A stretch of 55,435 nucleotides of DNA from Gammaproteobacteria bacterium (GTDB taxonomy: Bacteria > Pseudomonadota > Gammaproteobacteria > Steroidobacterales > Steroidobacteraceae), in contig JANYLH010000062.1 of assembly GCA_025357915.1 (NCBI GenBank), positions 1 to 55,435 of the forward strand, written 5' to 3'. This document shows, one piece after another, positions 10,750 through 19,157 of this stretch. The position numbers and the translations under genes are program-made. Below the pieces are notes generated by a model that searched no databases, was not told the DNA's origin, and saw only the letters and a program-made list of their open reading frames with translations. Numbering within the stretch: the first letter of the stretch is position 1; each line of letters starts with the position of its first letter.

Positions 10750-12126
10750 TCAACCAAACTGACGCGAGATGTCGTTATACAGGGCCAGCCCGAGGAGCAG
10801 CAGCACCAGTGCAATGCCCACCTGCTGTCCCGCAGCCTGTACGCGCTCGGACAGCGGGCTGCCCTTGAGCCATTCGATCGTCTGCATCACCACCTGGCCG
10901 CCATCGAGGATGGGGATCGGCAGCAGGTTCATGAAACCCAGCGCCAGGCTGATCAGCACCAGGAACCCGAGGAAGGCGGCGGTACCAGCGGAGGCCGAAT
11001 CGCCCGCGAGTTCGGCGATCGTCAGCGGGCCGCTCAGGTTCTTGACCGAGACATCGCCGGCCAGCATGCGCCAGAGCATGCGTCCCTGCAGGCTCGTCAT
11101 GCCCCAGGCCTCGCTGCAGGCAGCGCGCAGCGCGGCGAGCGGTCCGAGCCTGACATGCCGCAGCATCCCCGGTGGATAGCGCGGCGAGTGCGACTGGCTT
11201 ACCTGGATGCGCCCGATCCGCACCCCGTCCTGGACCACGGCGGCGACGGCAACGCGGGTCGCCGCTTCGCGGCCATCGCGCCGGTACTGCACGGCGATCG
11301 TGTCGCCGGGATGGGCGCGCACCAGCGCCACCAGGGCCAGGAAATCGTGTACCGGCTCGCCGTTGACGCGCAGGACCTCATCGCCCGCCCGAAGCCCCGC
11401 CAGGGCGGCGGGGCCACCGGCCGTGACGGCGCCCAGTACCGCTGGTATCGGCAGTTCCTGAAATTTCAGCCCCAGCCCGTCGAGCGCGCCGGTGGGCTCG
11501 GACAGGGCGCGCCGCTCGGCGGAACTGGCGAACTCAAAAGAGGCCTGGCGTTCCCGTCCGTCGGCTCCGCGTACAGTCAGTGACAGCGGCGCGCGGCTGG
11601 TGACGCCGTCGAGCAGGTTGATCCACACTTCGCGCTGCGTGCTGACCGGCCGCTCGTTGACCGCGATGATCTCGTCGCCCGAGCGCACGCCGGCTCGTGC
11701 CGCGGGCGAATCCGCCCGCGCGGCGGCCAGCAGGGGGCGCAGCTCGGTGCTGCCGGAAACCAGCAACATGCCGGTCAGCAGCAGGATCGCAAACAGGAAG
11801 TTCGCCGCCGGGCCGGCCAGCAGCACGGCGATGCGCTGCCAGTGCGGGCGGTGGGTGAAGGACTGTGCCAGTTCGGCGGCCGGCACCGGAGCGTCGCGTT
11901 CGTCCAGCAGCTTGACGTAACCGCCGAGCGGCACGGCCGCGATCACGAATTCGGTGCCGCTCTCGCGCCCGATGTGCCGCCACAAGGGTCGCCCGAACCC
12001 CACCGAAAAACGCAGCACCTTGAAGCCGAGCCTGCGCGCGACCCAGTAGTGGCCGAACTCATGCACCGTCACCAGAACGCACACCGCCACCACGAAGCCG
12101 GCCAGGGACCAGAGGGAGAAAATCAT
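10750..12126 (-). CDS. rseP: site-2 protease RseP
   Basis: Intramembrane zinc metalloprotease that cleaves RseA-type anti-sigma factors in the envelope stress response and clears signal peptides. It has 458 residues. The HEFGH zinc motif is at His22, Glu23 and His26 in the first transmembrane helix, and the third ligand is in NLLPIPILDGG near residue 400. Two periplasmic PDZ domains lie between about residues 110 and 300 (second carboxylate loop: LAGLRAGDEVLRVNGEPV). The start overlaps the dxr stop by 4 nt. I saw no rseA or rpoE in the window. Confidence 0.97.
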   Translation of the reverse strand: MIFSLWSLAGFVVAVCVLVTVHEFGHYWVARRLGFKVLRFSVGFGRPLWRHIGRESGTEFVIAAVPLGGYVKLLDERDAPVPAAELAQSFTHRPHWQRIAVLLAGPAANFLFAILLLTGMLLVSGSTELRPLLAAARADSPAARAGVRSGDEIIAVNERPVSTQREVWINLLDGVTSRAPLSLTVRGADGRERQASFEFASSAERRALSEPTGALDGLGLKFQELPIPAVLGAVTAGGPAALAGLRAGDEVLRVNGEPVHDFLALVALVRAHPGDTIAVQYRRDGREAATRVAVAAVVQDGVRIGRIQVSQSHSPRYPPGMLRHVRLGPLAALRAACSEAWGMTSLQGRMLWRMLAGDVSVKNLSGPLTIAELAGDSASAGTAAFLGFLVLISLALGFMNLLPIPILDGGQVVMQTIEWLKGSPLSERVQAAGQQVGIALVLLLLGLALYNDISRQFG

Positions 12127-13325
12127 GCGCTGGTTCTCCGGGCGGCGGCGCTGTATTCGGCCAGCACCGCGCGGGCACGGTCGCGCGCGCTCGCATCGGC
12201 GCCGAGCACCGCGTCGAGATCCATCATCGGCCCACCGGGCGCATCGTTCATGACCCTCTCAATGACCCCCGGAATATCCCCAAAGTTCAATTGCTTGTCG
12301 AGAAACGCCTGCACCGCCACCTCGTCCGCCGCGTTCAGCCAGGTGCAGGCCGTGCCCCCGGCCCGCGCTGCCGCCTCGGCCAGCCCCAGGCATGGGAAGC
12401 GTGCGCGATCGGGGGCGCGGAACTCGAGCGAACCGATCCTGGCCAAATCGAGGAATTCTACACCGGCGGCGATCCGACCGGGCCACGCCAGGCTCTGGGC
12501 AATCGGGGTGCGCATGTCCGGCGACCCCAGCTGGGCGAGGGTCGAGCCGTCCACGTACTCGACCAGCGAATGCACGATGCTCTGCGGATGGACGACCACC
12601 GAAACGTCGCGGGGCTCCATGCCGAACAGCACCGTGGCCTCGATCAGCTCCAGGCCCTTGTTCATGAGCGTGGCCGAATCGACGGAAATCTTGCGGCCCA
12701 TGCTCCAGCGCGGATGGGCGCAGGCCTGCTCGGGCGTCGCCAGCGCCATCGCGCCCGCAGTCCAGTCGAGGAACGGGCCGCCGGAGGCCGTCAGCAGGAG
12801 GCGCCGCACCCCCGCGGGGCGCTCACCGATGCGCCCGCCCGCGGGCAGGCACTGGAAAATCGCGTTGTGTTCACTGTCGATCGGGATCAGCGTCGCCCCA
12901 CCAGCCCGGACCGCCGCCAGCAGCAGGTTCCCGGCCATCACCACGGATTCCTTGTTGGCCAGTAGCAGCCGCTTGCCTGCCGCCGCCGCCGCGAGAGTCG
13001 AGCGGAGTCCCGCGGCCCCGCTGATGGCGGCCATGACCACAAGCGCCGCCGGATCGCGCGCCAGGTCCTCGATGGCTGCGGCGCCGCAGGCGACCCGCGT
13101 CGGCGAGCCCGCTTCGCGCAGACGCCGCTCGAGTTCGCCTGCCGCCTCCGGCTGCTCCATTGCCGCGACGTCCGGGCGGTGCCGGAGGCACAGCTCCGCC
13201 AGCCGCCGCGCGTCGCCGCGGGCAGCCAGCGACACGACGCGATAGGTGTCGGGGTGGCGCTCGAGCACATCGAGCGTGTTGCGGCCTATGCTGCCAGTGG
13301 CGCCGAGTATGGCCACGCCGATCAC
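12123..13325 (-). CDS. dxr: 1-deoxy-D-xylulose-5-phosphate reductoisomerase
   Basis: Second step of the MEP isoprenoid pathway: converts DXP to MEP with NADPH. The NADPH loop GATGSIGRNTLDVL is at the N-terminus, the metal ligands are in LIPIDSEHNAIFQCL and GLELIEATVLFG, and the active-site region includes VHPQSIVHSLVEYVDGSTLA. The frame runs open through cdsA, but a GTG at 13325 overlaps the cdsA TGA (GTGA) and yields 400 residues (E. coli 398). The pathway product later feeds uppS in the same operon. Confidence 0.96.
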   Translation of the reverse strand: MIGVAILGATGSIGRNTLDVLERHPDTYRVVSLAARGDARRLAELCLRHRPDVAAMEQPEAAGELERRLREAGSPTRVACGAAAIEDLARDPAALVVMAAISGAAGLRSTLAAAAAGKRLLLANKESVVMAGNLLLAAVRAGGATLIPIDSEHNAIFQCLPAGGRIGERPAGVRRLLLTASGGPFLDWTAGAMALATPEQACAHPRWSMGRKISVDSATLMNKGLELIEATVLFGMEPRDVSVVVHPQSIVHSLVEYVDGSTLAQLGSPDMRTPIAQSLAWPGRIAAGVEFLDLARIGSLEFRAPDRARFPCLGLAEAAARAGGTACTWLNAADEVAVQAFLDKQLNFGDIPGVIERVMNDAPGGPMMDLDAVLGADASARDRARAVLAEYSAAARRTSA

Positions 13326-14122
13326 GACGCCACCCCCATCCACAGCAGACCCGTGCAGATCACTGGCGTGCAGGCCAGCACGCTGTCGATGCGATCGAGC
13401 ATGCCGCCGTGCCCGGGAAACAGCCGGCCGCTGTCCTTGAGGCCGCTGGCACGCTTGAACAGGCTCTCGGTCAGATCGCCGACGACGGAAAAAGCAGCGC
13501 CCGCCAGGCACAGCGGGATGAACCGCCCGGTCGCCAGGCCGAACCAGCGGCTGCCGGCAAAGCCTACGACCGCCGCCAGCACCATGCCGCCGGCAACGCC
13601 CTCCCAGGTCTTGCCCGGCGACACCTGCGGCGCCAGCTTCACGCGCCCAAACGCGCTGCCGGCGAAATAGGCGCCGGTGTCGGCGGCAAAGGCCAGCGCC
13701 AGCACGAACAGCGCCCACTGCGCCCCGCGCGGCCACAATTCGACCATGCGCGTCAGGGCCACCCAGGTCGGCACCAGCGCGAGTATTCCGGCGAGCGCGG
13801 TCGACCAGGCGTTCGCGCGCTGCGGCGCGACCAGCAGCCATAGCAGGGCGACTACCCACCAGCACACGGCCAGCTGCATGAGCAGAGCGAAACCACTGGT
13901 ATCAGCCAGCAACACCCGCGCGCTGACCGACAGGAGCGCTACCAGCAAAACGAACCCGAGCCGCGCGGCACGCGGCGCCGCCGCAAGAAAAGCCGACCAT
14001 TCCCAGGCGCCACCGGCTATGAACAGGCCGAACAGCACGCGCGCCGACCAGGCAGGCCCGAACAGCAACACGCCGATGAGCACGGCGCCCAGAACCAGCG
14101 CGGTAAGGATCCGGGTGCGCAT
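13322..14122 (-). CDS. cdsA: phosphatidate cytidylyltransferase
   Basis: Makes CDP-diacylglycerol from phosphatidate and CTP at the cytoplasmic membrane, the branch point for phospholipids. About eight hydrophobic segments are readable, and the family signature KDSGRLFPGHGGMLDRID lies near the C-terminus. The ATG at 14122 shares its A with the uppS TGA (TGATG); residues upstream of it are a uppS overprint. Length 266 residues (E. coli 285). Confidence 0.96.
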   Translation of the reverse strand: MRTRILTALVLGAVLIGVLLFGPAWSARVLFGLFIAGGAWEWSAFLAAAPRAARLGFVLLVALLSVSARVLLADTSGFALLMQLAVCWWVVALLWLLVAPQRANAWSTALAGILALVPTWVALTRMVELWPRGAQWALFVLALAFAADTGAYFAGSAFGRVKLAPQVSPGKTWEGVAGGMVLAAVVGFAGSRWFGLATGRFIPLCLAGAAFSVVGDLTESLFKRASGLKDSGRLFPGHGGMLDRIDSVLACTPVICTGLLWMGVAS

Positions 14123-14874
14123 CAGGAGGCCACCTGGGTGCCGGTCAGCCCAAAGCGGCGCTGGCGTCCGGCAAAATGCTGGAGCGCGATTTCGAAATCC
14201 GCGGCGGAAAAATCCGGCCACAGGGTCTCGGTGAAATACAGTTCCGCGTACGCCAGGTTCCAGAGCAGAAAATTGCTGATGCGCTGCTCGCCCCCGGTGC
14301 GGATGAACAGGTCCGGATCGGGCAGCCCCGCCAACGCCAGGCCGGCGGCAAACTCCTCGGCGCTCAGTTCGCTGCTGCGCAGTTCGCCCCGCTCGCAACG
14401 CGCCGCCACGCGGCGCGCCGCCGCCAGGATGTCCTGCCGCCCCCCGTAGCTGACCGCGACCTGCAGGCGCAACCGCGAGTTCGCCGCCGTGGCTGCGGTC
14501 GCCGCGTCGATGCGCGCGCGCAGACGCGCCTCAAGGGCCGAGAGTTCTCCGATGAAGCGCAGCCGCACGCCATTGGTCTGCAGCATCGGCAACTCGGCAT
14601 CGAGCGCGTCGCAAAACAGGTTCATGAGGCCCGCCACTTCGCTCGCCGGCCGCGACCAGTTCTCACTGCTGAACGCGAACAGGGTCAGCGCCTCGATACC
14701 GTGCCGTGCCGCCGCCTCGATCACGGTGCGCACCGGTCCAAGGCCAGAGTGGTGGCCGGCACTGCGCTCGCGCCCCTGCCCTGACGCCCAGCGGCCGTTG
14801 CCGTCCATCACGATGGCCACATGACAGGGGAGCGGCGGCGCCGCGGCGGCGAGGCCGCTGGGGGAGGAATGCAT
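14122..14874 (-). CDS. uppS: undecaprenyl diphosphate synthase (cis-prenyltransferase)
   Basis: Extends farnesyl diphosphate to the C55 carrier used for peptidoglycan and surface polysaccharides. It has 250 residues. The catalytic P-loop-like motif HVAIVMDGNGRWA (catalytic Asp in MDGNGRW) is near residue 20, FAFSSENWSRP follows, and the C-terminal DLFIRTGGEQRISNFLLWN and AYAELYFTETLWPDF are diagnostic. Lies 9 nt after frr. Its product would also serve the polysaccharide locus at 46.6-55.4 kb (inference). Confidence 0.98.
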   Translation of the reverse strand: MHSSPSGLAAAAPPLPCHVAIVMDGNGRWASGQGRERSAGHHSGLGPVRTVIEAAARHGIEALTLFAFSSENWSRPASEVAGLMNLFCDALDAELPMLQTNGVRLRFIGELSALEARLRARIDAATAATAANSRLRLQVAVSYGGRQDILAAARRVAARCERGELRSSELSAEEFAAGLALAGLPDPDLFIRTGGEQRISNFLLWNLAYAELYFTETLWPDFSAADFEIALQHFAGRQRRFGLTGTQVAS

Positions 14875-14883
14875 TGGCGAGCC

Positions 14884-15441
14884 CTAGACCTGCAGGATTT
14901 CTTTCTCTTTGGCCCCCAGCTGCTGGTCGATCTCCGCAACGAACCGGTCGGTCAGTTTCTGGATCTCGACCTCCGCCTTGCGCTCATCGTCCTGCGAGAT
15001 TTCCTTTTCCTTGAGCAACTCCTTGACGTCGGCGAGCACGTCGCGCCGCACGTTGCGGACGCTGACCTTGGCGTTTTCCGCGTCGTGGCGCACCACCTTG
15101 GTGATGTCGCGCCGCCGCTCTTCGGTCAGCGGTGGCAGCGGAATGCGGATCACGGTGCCGGCGGTCATCGGCGTCAAGCCCAGGTCGGACTTGTGGATCG
15201 CCTTCTCGATCGGCCCGACCATGGTCTTCTCCCACGGCGAGACCACCAGCGTGCGCGCATCCTCGACGCTGATGTTGGCGACCTGGTTCAGCGGCATATC
15301 GGCGCCGTAGTAGTCCACCTTCAGGTGCTCCACCAGGCTCGGGTGTGCGCGACCGGTGCGCATTTTCTTCAGGTCCGCCTGGAACACCTGCACGCATTTC
15401 TGCATGCGCACGGTGGCGTCTTTCTTCAGGTCTTCCAGCAT
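14884..15441 (-). CDS. frr: ribosome recycling factor
   Basis: With EF-G, splits the post-termination ribosome. It has 185 residues, as usual for the family. It starts MLEDLKKDATVRMQKCVQ and contains KMRTGRAHPSLVEHLKVDYYG and RIPLPPLTEERRRD, all conserved. A GGGGGA sequence lies 6-11 nt before the ATG. Cotranscribed with pyrH (27-nt gap), as in most gammaproteobacteria. Confidence 0.98.
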   Translation of the reverse strand: MLEDLKKDATVRMQKCVQVFQADLKKMRTGRAHPSLVEHLKVDYYGADMPLNQVANISVEDARTLVVSPWEKTMVGPIEKAIHKSDLGLTPMTAGTVIRIPLPPLTEERRRDITKVVRHDAENAKVSVRNVRRDVLADVKELLKEKEISQDDERKAEVEIQKLTDRFVAEIDQQLGAKEKEILQV

Positions 15442-15468
15442 ATTCGTCCCCCTGTCCTGGTCTGCGCG

Positions 15469-16200
15469 TCACTCATTGGTCACGAGTGTACCAACGTCCT
15501 CGCCCTGCGCCACTCGCAGCAGGTGGCCGCCGGCGTTGAGATTGAACACGCGCAGCGGCAGGTTGTGGTCGCGGCACATGACGATGGCGGTGGCGTCCAT
15601 CACGTTCAGCCGCTCCGTCAACACCCGGTCGAAGGTCAGCCGCGGGTAGTGGCGGGCGCCCGGATCCTTGAGCGGATCGGCCGTATAGATGCCGTCTACC
15701 TTGGTGGCCTTGACCAGCAGCTGCGCCTCGATCTCGATGGCGCGCAACGCCGCCGCCGTGTCGGTGGTGAAAAACGGGTTGCCGGTGCCGGCGGCGAAAA
15801 TCACCATGCGGCCCTTCTCGAGGTGGCGCACGGCGCGGCGGCGGATGTAGTCCTCGCACACCTCGTTGATGCGGATCGCCGACATCACGCGCGCGTAGAC
15901 GTTGAGCGATTCGAGCGCATCCTGCATGGCGAGCGCATTCATGACGGTCGCCAGCATGCCCATCTGGTCGGCGGTGACGCGATCCATGCCGGCACGCGCC
16001 AGGCCTGCACCGCGGAAAATATTGCCGCCACCCAGCACCACGGCCACCTGCGTGCCGAGCGCCTGCACGTCGCGCAATTCCGCCGCGATGCGCTTGATCA
16101 CGGCCGGATCGATGCCATAGTCGGCCGCGCCCAGCAGCGCCTCACCGGAGAGTTTGATCAGGATGCGCGCGAAGCGCGGTTTACCCGTAGTACCCGTCAT
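15469..16200 (-). CDS. pyrH: UMP kinase
   Basis: Phosphorylates UMP to UDP; amino-acid-kinase fold, hexameric in bacteria. The 243 residues contain [12 protein letters not shown] (residues 13-24), [16 protein letters not shown] and the [14 protein letters not shown] segment. A strong Shine-Dalgarno, GGGAGGG, lies 5 nt before the ATG at 16200. The gene starts only 15 nt beyond the tsf terminator, so its own promoter must overlap the terminator or the 3' end of tsf, or it depends on read-through. Confidence 0.98.
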   Translation of the reverse strand: MTGTTGKPRFARILIKLSGEALLGAADYGIDPAVIKRIAAELRDVQALGTQVAVVLGGGNIFRGAGLARAGMDRVTADQMGMLATVMNALAMQDALESLNVYARVMSAIRINEVCEDYIRRRAVRHLEKGRMVIFAAGTGNPFFTTDTAAALRAIEIEAQLLVKATKVDGIYTADPLKDPGARHYPRLTFDRVLTERLNVMDATAIVMCRDHNLPLRVFNLNAGGHLLRVAQGEDVGTLVTNE

Positions 16201-16215
16201 GCGTACCCTCCCCCC

Positions 16216-16243
16216 TAAAAAATGCCCCGCATCAGCGGGGCAT
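16216..16243 (-). terminator. Rho-independent terminator after tsf
   Basis: On the minus strand a perfect 9-bp stem (ATGCCCCGC / GCGGGGCAT) with a 4-nt loop is followed by TTTTTT. It lies 34 nt past the tsf stop and just before pyrH, so it should end or attenuate the rpsB-tsf transcript. Confidence 0.85.
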
Positions 16244-16276
16244 GGTCATTAACACTTGCCGTGGCCGTCACAGGCC

Positions 16277-17164
16277 TCAGCTGCGCCCAGCCGCGCTGAC
16301 CTGCGCCATGACTTCGGCGACAAAGTCTTCCTGCTTCTTCTCGATGCCTGCGCCCACTTCAAAGCGCTGGAATTCACGGACGCTGGCGCCCGCCGACTTC
16401 AGCAGCTTCTCGACCGTCTGGTCCGGATCCTTCACGAACGGCTGGCCCAGCAGCGTGATCTCGCCGAGCGACTTGCGCAATCGCCCCTCGACCATCTTGG
16501 CGGCGATTTCCGGGCTCTTGCCCTCCTTCTGCGCCTGTTCGGTCAGGATCTCGCGCTCTTTGGCGACTTCGGCGGCCGGCACGTCGCCCGTGCTGATATA
16601 GCGCGGATTGCTGGCTGCAATGTGCATGGCCAGGTCGCGCGCCAGCTCGTCCGTGCCACCCTCGAGCCGCACCAGTACGCCGATGCGCGTCCCGTGCAGG
16701 TAAGTACCCAGCGGACCTGCCGACTCGAGGCGCGTAAAGCGGCGCACTGAAATCTTTTCGCCGATCTTCGCCACCAGCGCACGGCGGCGCTCGTCGATGG
16801 TCTCACCGGCAGCGAGCTTCGCCACCACGAGCGCGTCCAGATCGGCCGGCCCCGAGGCCACGGCGCTGCGCGCCACGTCCGCGGCGAAGCCGCGGAAATC
16901 CTGTTCGCGGGCGACGAAGTCGGTCTCGCAGTTGACTTCGACCATCGCGGCGCTGCGTCCGTCGCTGGCGCGCTCGATGGCGATCACGCCCTCGGCGGCG
17001 ACGCGCGTGGCCTTCTTGTCGGCCTTCGCCAGGCCCTGCTTGCGCATCAGCTCGGCAGCGGCGTCCAGGTTGCCCGCCGTCTCGACCAGCGCCTTCTTGC
17101 ACTCCATCATGCCCGCGCCGGTACGCTCCCGGAGCTGCCGGACGGTATCAGCCGTGACGCTCAT
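16277..17164 (-). CDS. tsf: translation elongation factor Ts
   Basis: Nucleotide exchange factor for EF-Tu. It has 295 residues (E. coli 283). The N-terminal UBA-like domain reads [19 protein letters not shown], followed by the conserved [12 protein letters not shown] element that contacts EF-Tu. The start overlaps the rpsB stop by one base (TGATG), whereas these two genes are normally separated by a spacer. A terminator follows. Confidence 0.98.
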   Translation of the reverse strand: MSVTADTVRQLRERTGAGMMECKKALVETAGNLDAAAELMRKQGLAKADKKATRVAAEGVIAIERASDGRSAAMVEVNCETDFVAREQDFRGFAADVARSAVASGPADLDALVVAKLAAGETIDERRRALVAKIGEKISVRRFTRLESAGPLGTYLHGTRIGVLVRLEGGTDELARDLAMHIAASNPRYISTGDVPAAEVAKEREILTEQAQKEGKSPEIAAKMVEGRLRKSLGEITLLGQPFVKDPDQTVEKLLKSAGASVREFQRFEVGAGIEKKQEDFVAEVMAQVSAAGRS

Positions 17165-18192
17165 CAGCGCGGCCCACGGCGCGCGCCGGGAGCACCCGGG
17201 GCCGGACGGCGACGGACCGAGGCCGTCGCGCTCGGCGCGGCGGCGACATCGACGGTATCGTCCAGATCAAGATCGGCGTCGATCACTTCCACTGCGGCAG
17301 CCGGCGCAGCCGCTTCGGTCACTTCGGCACCGGCCACCACCGGGGCTGCTGCGGGCGCAGCGACCGGTCCGCGGCGTACCGGGGCGGGCTTGCGATGGCG
17401 GACCGGCGCCTGCCGCTGCGGCCGCGCGTTGTTGCGACCGGACTTGCGGCGCGGATTCCCCTGCTCGTCGAGCTCGACGAATTCGTCTTCGCTGACCGCC
17501 ATCTGCGGCACCGTGCTCTTGCCCTCGAGTACCGCTTCCGCGGCCGCTCCGGTATAGAGCTGGATCGCGCGCATGGCATCGTCATTGCCGGGGATGATGT
17601 GATCGATCCCGTCGGGGGTGCAGTTGGTGTCGACGATCGCGACGACCGGAATGCCGAGCTTCTTCGCCTCGTGGATCGCGATGTGCTCGTGACCGACGTC
17701 GACGACGAACAACACGTCAGGGAGCGCTTCCATGAGCTTGATGCCGCCGAGGCTCTTTTCGAGCTTGATCATCTCGCGGCGCAGCATGGTCGCTTCCTTC
17801 TTGCCGCGCTTTTCGATCGCGCCGGAAGCGGTGAGCTCCTCGAGGTCCGCGAGTCGCTTGATCGACTGCCGCAGTGTCTTGAAATTCGTGAGCATGCCGC
17901 CCAGCCACCGCTGGTTCACGTAAGGCATGCCACAGCGCACCGCATCGGCGGCGATCGAGTCGCGCGCGGAACGCTTGGTGCCGACGAACAGCACGCGCCC
18001 ACCGTCGCCGACGACGCGCTTGATGAACGCCATCGCCTCGACGAACAGCGGCTGGGTCTGTTCGAGATTGATGATGTGGATCCGGTTTCGTTCGCCAAAG
18101 ATGTAGGGAGCCATCTTCGGGTTCCAGAAGCGGGTCTGGTGTCCAAAATGGACGCCCGCTTCCAGCATCTGTCGCATAGACACGCTGGACAT
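17164..18192 (-). CDS. rpsB: 30S ribosomal protein S2 with long C-terminal extension
   Basis: Small-subunit ribosomal protein. Residues 1-240 are a normal S2 ([62 protein letters not shown]). E. coli S2 ends near residue 241, but this protein has 342 residues. Residues about 245-342 form a low-complexity tail: an Arg/Pro/Gln-rich part, an Ala/Val part with an acidic DADLDLDD patch, and an Arg/Pro/Gly end. The ATG at 18192 is preferred over the ATG two codons earlier because GAGG lies 7 nt upstream of it. The first base of the tsf ATG is the last base of... the overlap region (TGATG). Confidence 0.96.
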   Translation of the reverse strand: MSSVSMRQMLEAGVHFGHQTRFWNPKMAPYIFGERNRIHIINLEQTQPLFVEAMAFIKRVVGDGGRVLFVGTKRSARDSIAADAVRCGMPYVNQRWLGGMLTNFKTLRQSIKRLADLEELTASGAIEKRGKKEATMLRREMIKLEKSLGGIKLMEALPDVLFVVDVGHEHIAIHEAKKLGIPVVAIVDTNCTPDGIDHIIPGNDDAMRAIQLYTGAAAEAVLEGKSTVPQMAVSEDEFVELDEQGNPRRKSGRNNARPQRQAPVRHRKPAPVRRGPVAAPAAAPVVAGAEVTEAAAPAAAVEVIDADLDLDDTVDVAAAPSATASVRRRPAPGAPGARRGPR

Positions 18193-18299
18193 GGTCATAC
18201 CTCGTTGTTGGGTTGGGGCCTCCGCGTATCCTTGACGACGATTCCCACCGCTAAGTGGGGACACCCGGCCGCAAGTTACTGATACGCGTGTGGATTGCG

Positions 18300-18328
18300 T
18301 TGCCAAAAAAGGCCGCGCTTTATACCAT
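18300..18328 (+). promoter_or_regulatory. possible promoter of map-glnD
   Basis: A plus-strand -35 TTGCCA (18300-18305), a 17-nt spacer and a -10 TACCAT (18323-18328) precede map. The -10 physically overlaps that of the opposing rpsB promoter, so the two could not be occupied at once. The match is moderate. Confidence 0.35.
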
Positions 18329-18347
18329 GATCTTCCCGCCGGAACAA
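18319..18347 (-). promoter_or_regulatory. probable sigma-70 promoter of rpsB-tsf
   Basis: On the minus strand a -35 TTGTTC (18342-18347) and a -10 TATAAA (18319-18324) are separated by exactly 17 nt. The -10 is followed by the G+C-rich GCGCGGCC, the type of discriminator found at stringently controlled ribosomal promoters. This leaves a leader of about 120 nt before rpsB, which contains a small hairpin (CCCAC / GTGGG, about 18250-18265). S2 autoregulation through that leader is known in other gammaproteobacteria; it is only an inference here. Confidence 0.5.
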
Positions 18348-18371
18348 CGCTTTAGGAAGACCCCGTACCCC

Positions 18372-19157
18372 ATGCTCCGTTCCACCCGAGTGTCCATCAA
18401 GACGGCCGAAGAACAGGCCAAATTACGCGTTTCCGGGCGGCTGGCGGCCGACATCCTGGACATGATCGGCGAACACGTGGTCCCCGGGGTCAGCACCAAC
18501 GAGCTGGACCGGGTCTGCAACGAATTCATCGTCAAATCCCAGCAATCCATACCCGCCAACGTCGGCTACCGGGGCTTCCCCAAGACCGTCTGCACCTCAC
18601 CTAACCACGTGGTTTGCCACGGTATTCCCAATGAACGGGTGCTCAAGTCGGGCGACATACTCAATATAGATGTGGCCATCATCAAGGATGGGTACCACGG
18701 GGACACGAGCCGCATGTACTACGTCGGCAAGCCCCCGGTCCAGGCCCTGCGCCTGACCGATACCTGCCGCGAAGCGATGTGGCACGCCATCGACCTGGTG
18801 CGCCCGGGCGCCCATCTGGGCGACATCGGCCATGCGATCCAGCAGCATACGGAAAATGCCGGCTTCTCCGTGGTACGTGAGTACTGCGGTCACGGTATAG
18901 GCCGGGTCTACCACGAAGACCCCCAGGTGCTGCATTACGGCGAAGCCGGCACCGGCATGGAACTGGTCCCGGGCATGGTGTTCACCATCGAGCCGATGAT
19001 CAACGCCGGCAAGCGCCACACCAAGGTCCTGCCCGACGGCTGGACCGTGGTCACCAAGGATCATTCGCTCTCGGCGCAGTGGGAACACATGGTGCTGGTC
19101 ACGCCCGGCGGCCACGAAGTGCTGACGCTCGGCGCCGCCGAGCGCAGCGCCGCATGA
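18372..19157 (+). CDS. map: type I methionyl aminopeptidase
   Basis: Removes the initiator Met from nascent proteins. It has 261 residues (E. coli 264). The pita-bread metal ligands are visible: Asp in NIDVAIIKDGYHGDTSRMY (two Asp), His in CGHGIGRVYHEDPQVLHYG, Glu in FTIEPMIN and Glu in AQWEHMVLVT. The ATG at 18372 is chosen because it gives the standard length; an AGGAAG lies 12 nt upstream. Transcribed away from rpsB and overlapping glnD by 4 nt. Confidence 0.97.
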   Translation: MLRSTRVSIKTAEEQAKLRVSGRLAADILDMIGEHVVPGVSTNELDRVCNEFIVKSQQSIPANVGYRGFPKTVCTSPNHVVCHGIPNERVLKSGDILNIDVAIIKDGYHGDTSRMYYVGKPPVQALRLTDTCREAMWHAIDLVRPGAHLGDIGHAIQQHTENAGFSVVREYCGHGIGRVYHEDPQVLHYGEAGTGMELVPGMVFTIEPMINAGKRHTKVLPDGWTVVTKDHSLSAQWEHMVLVTPGGHEVLTLGAAERSAA

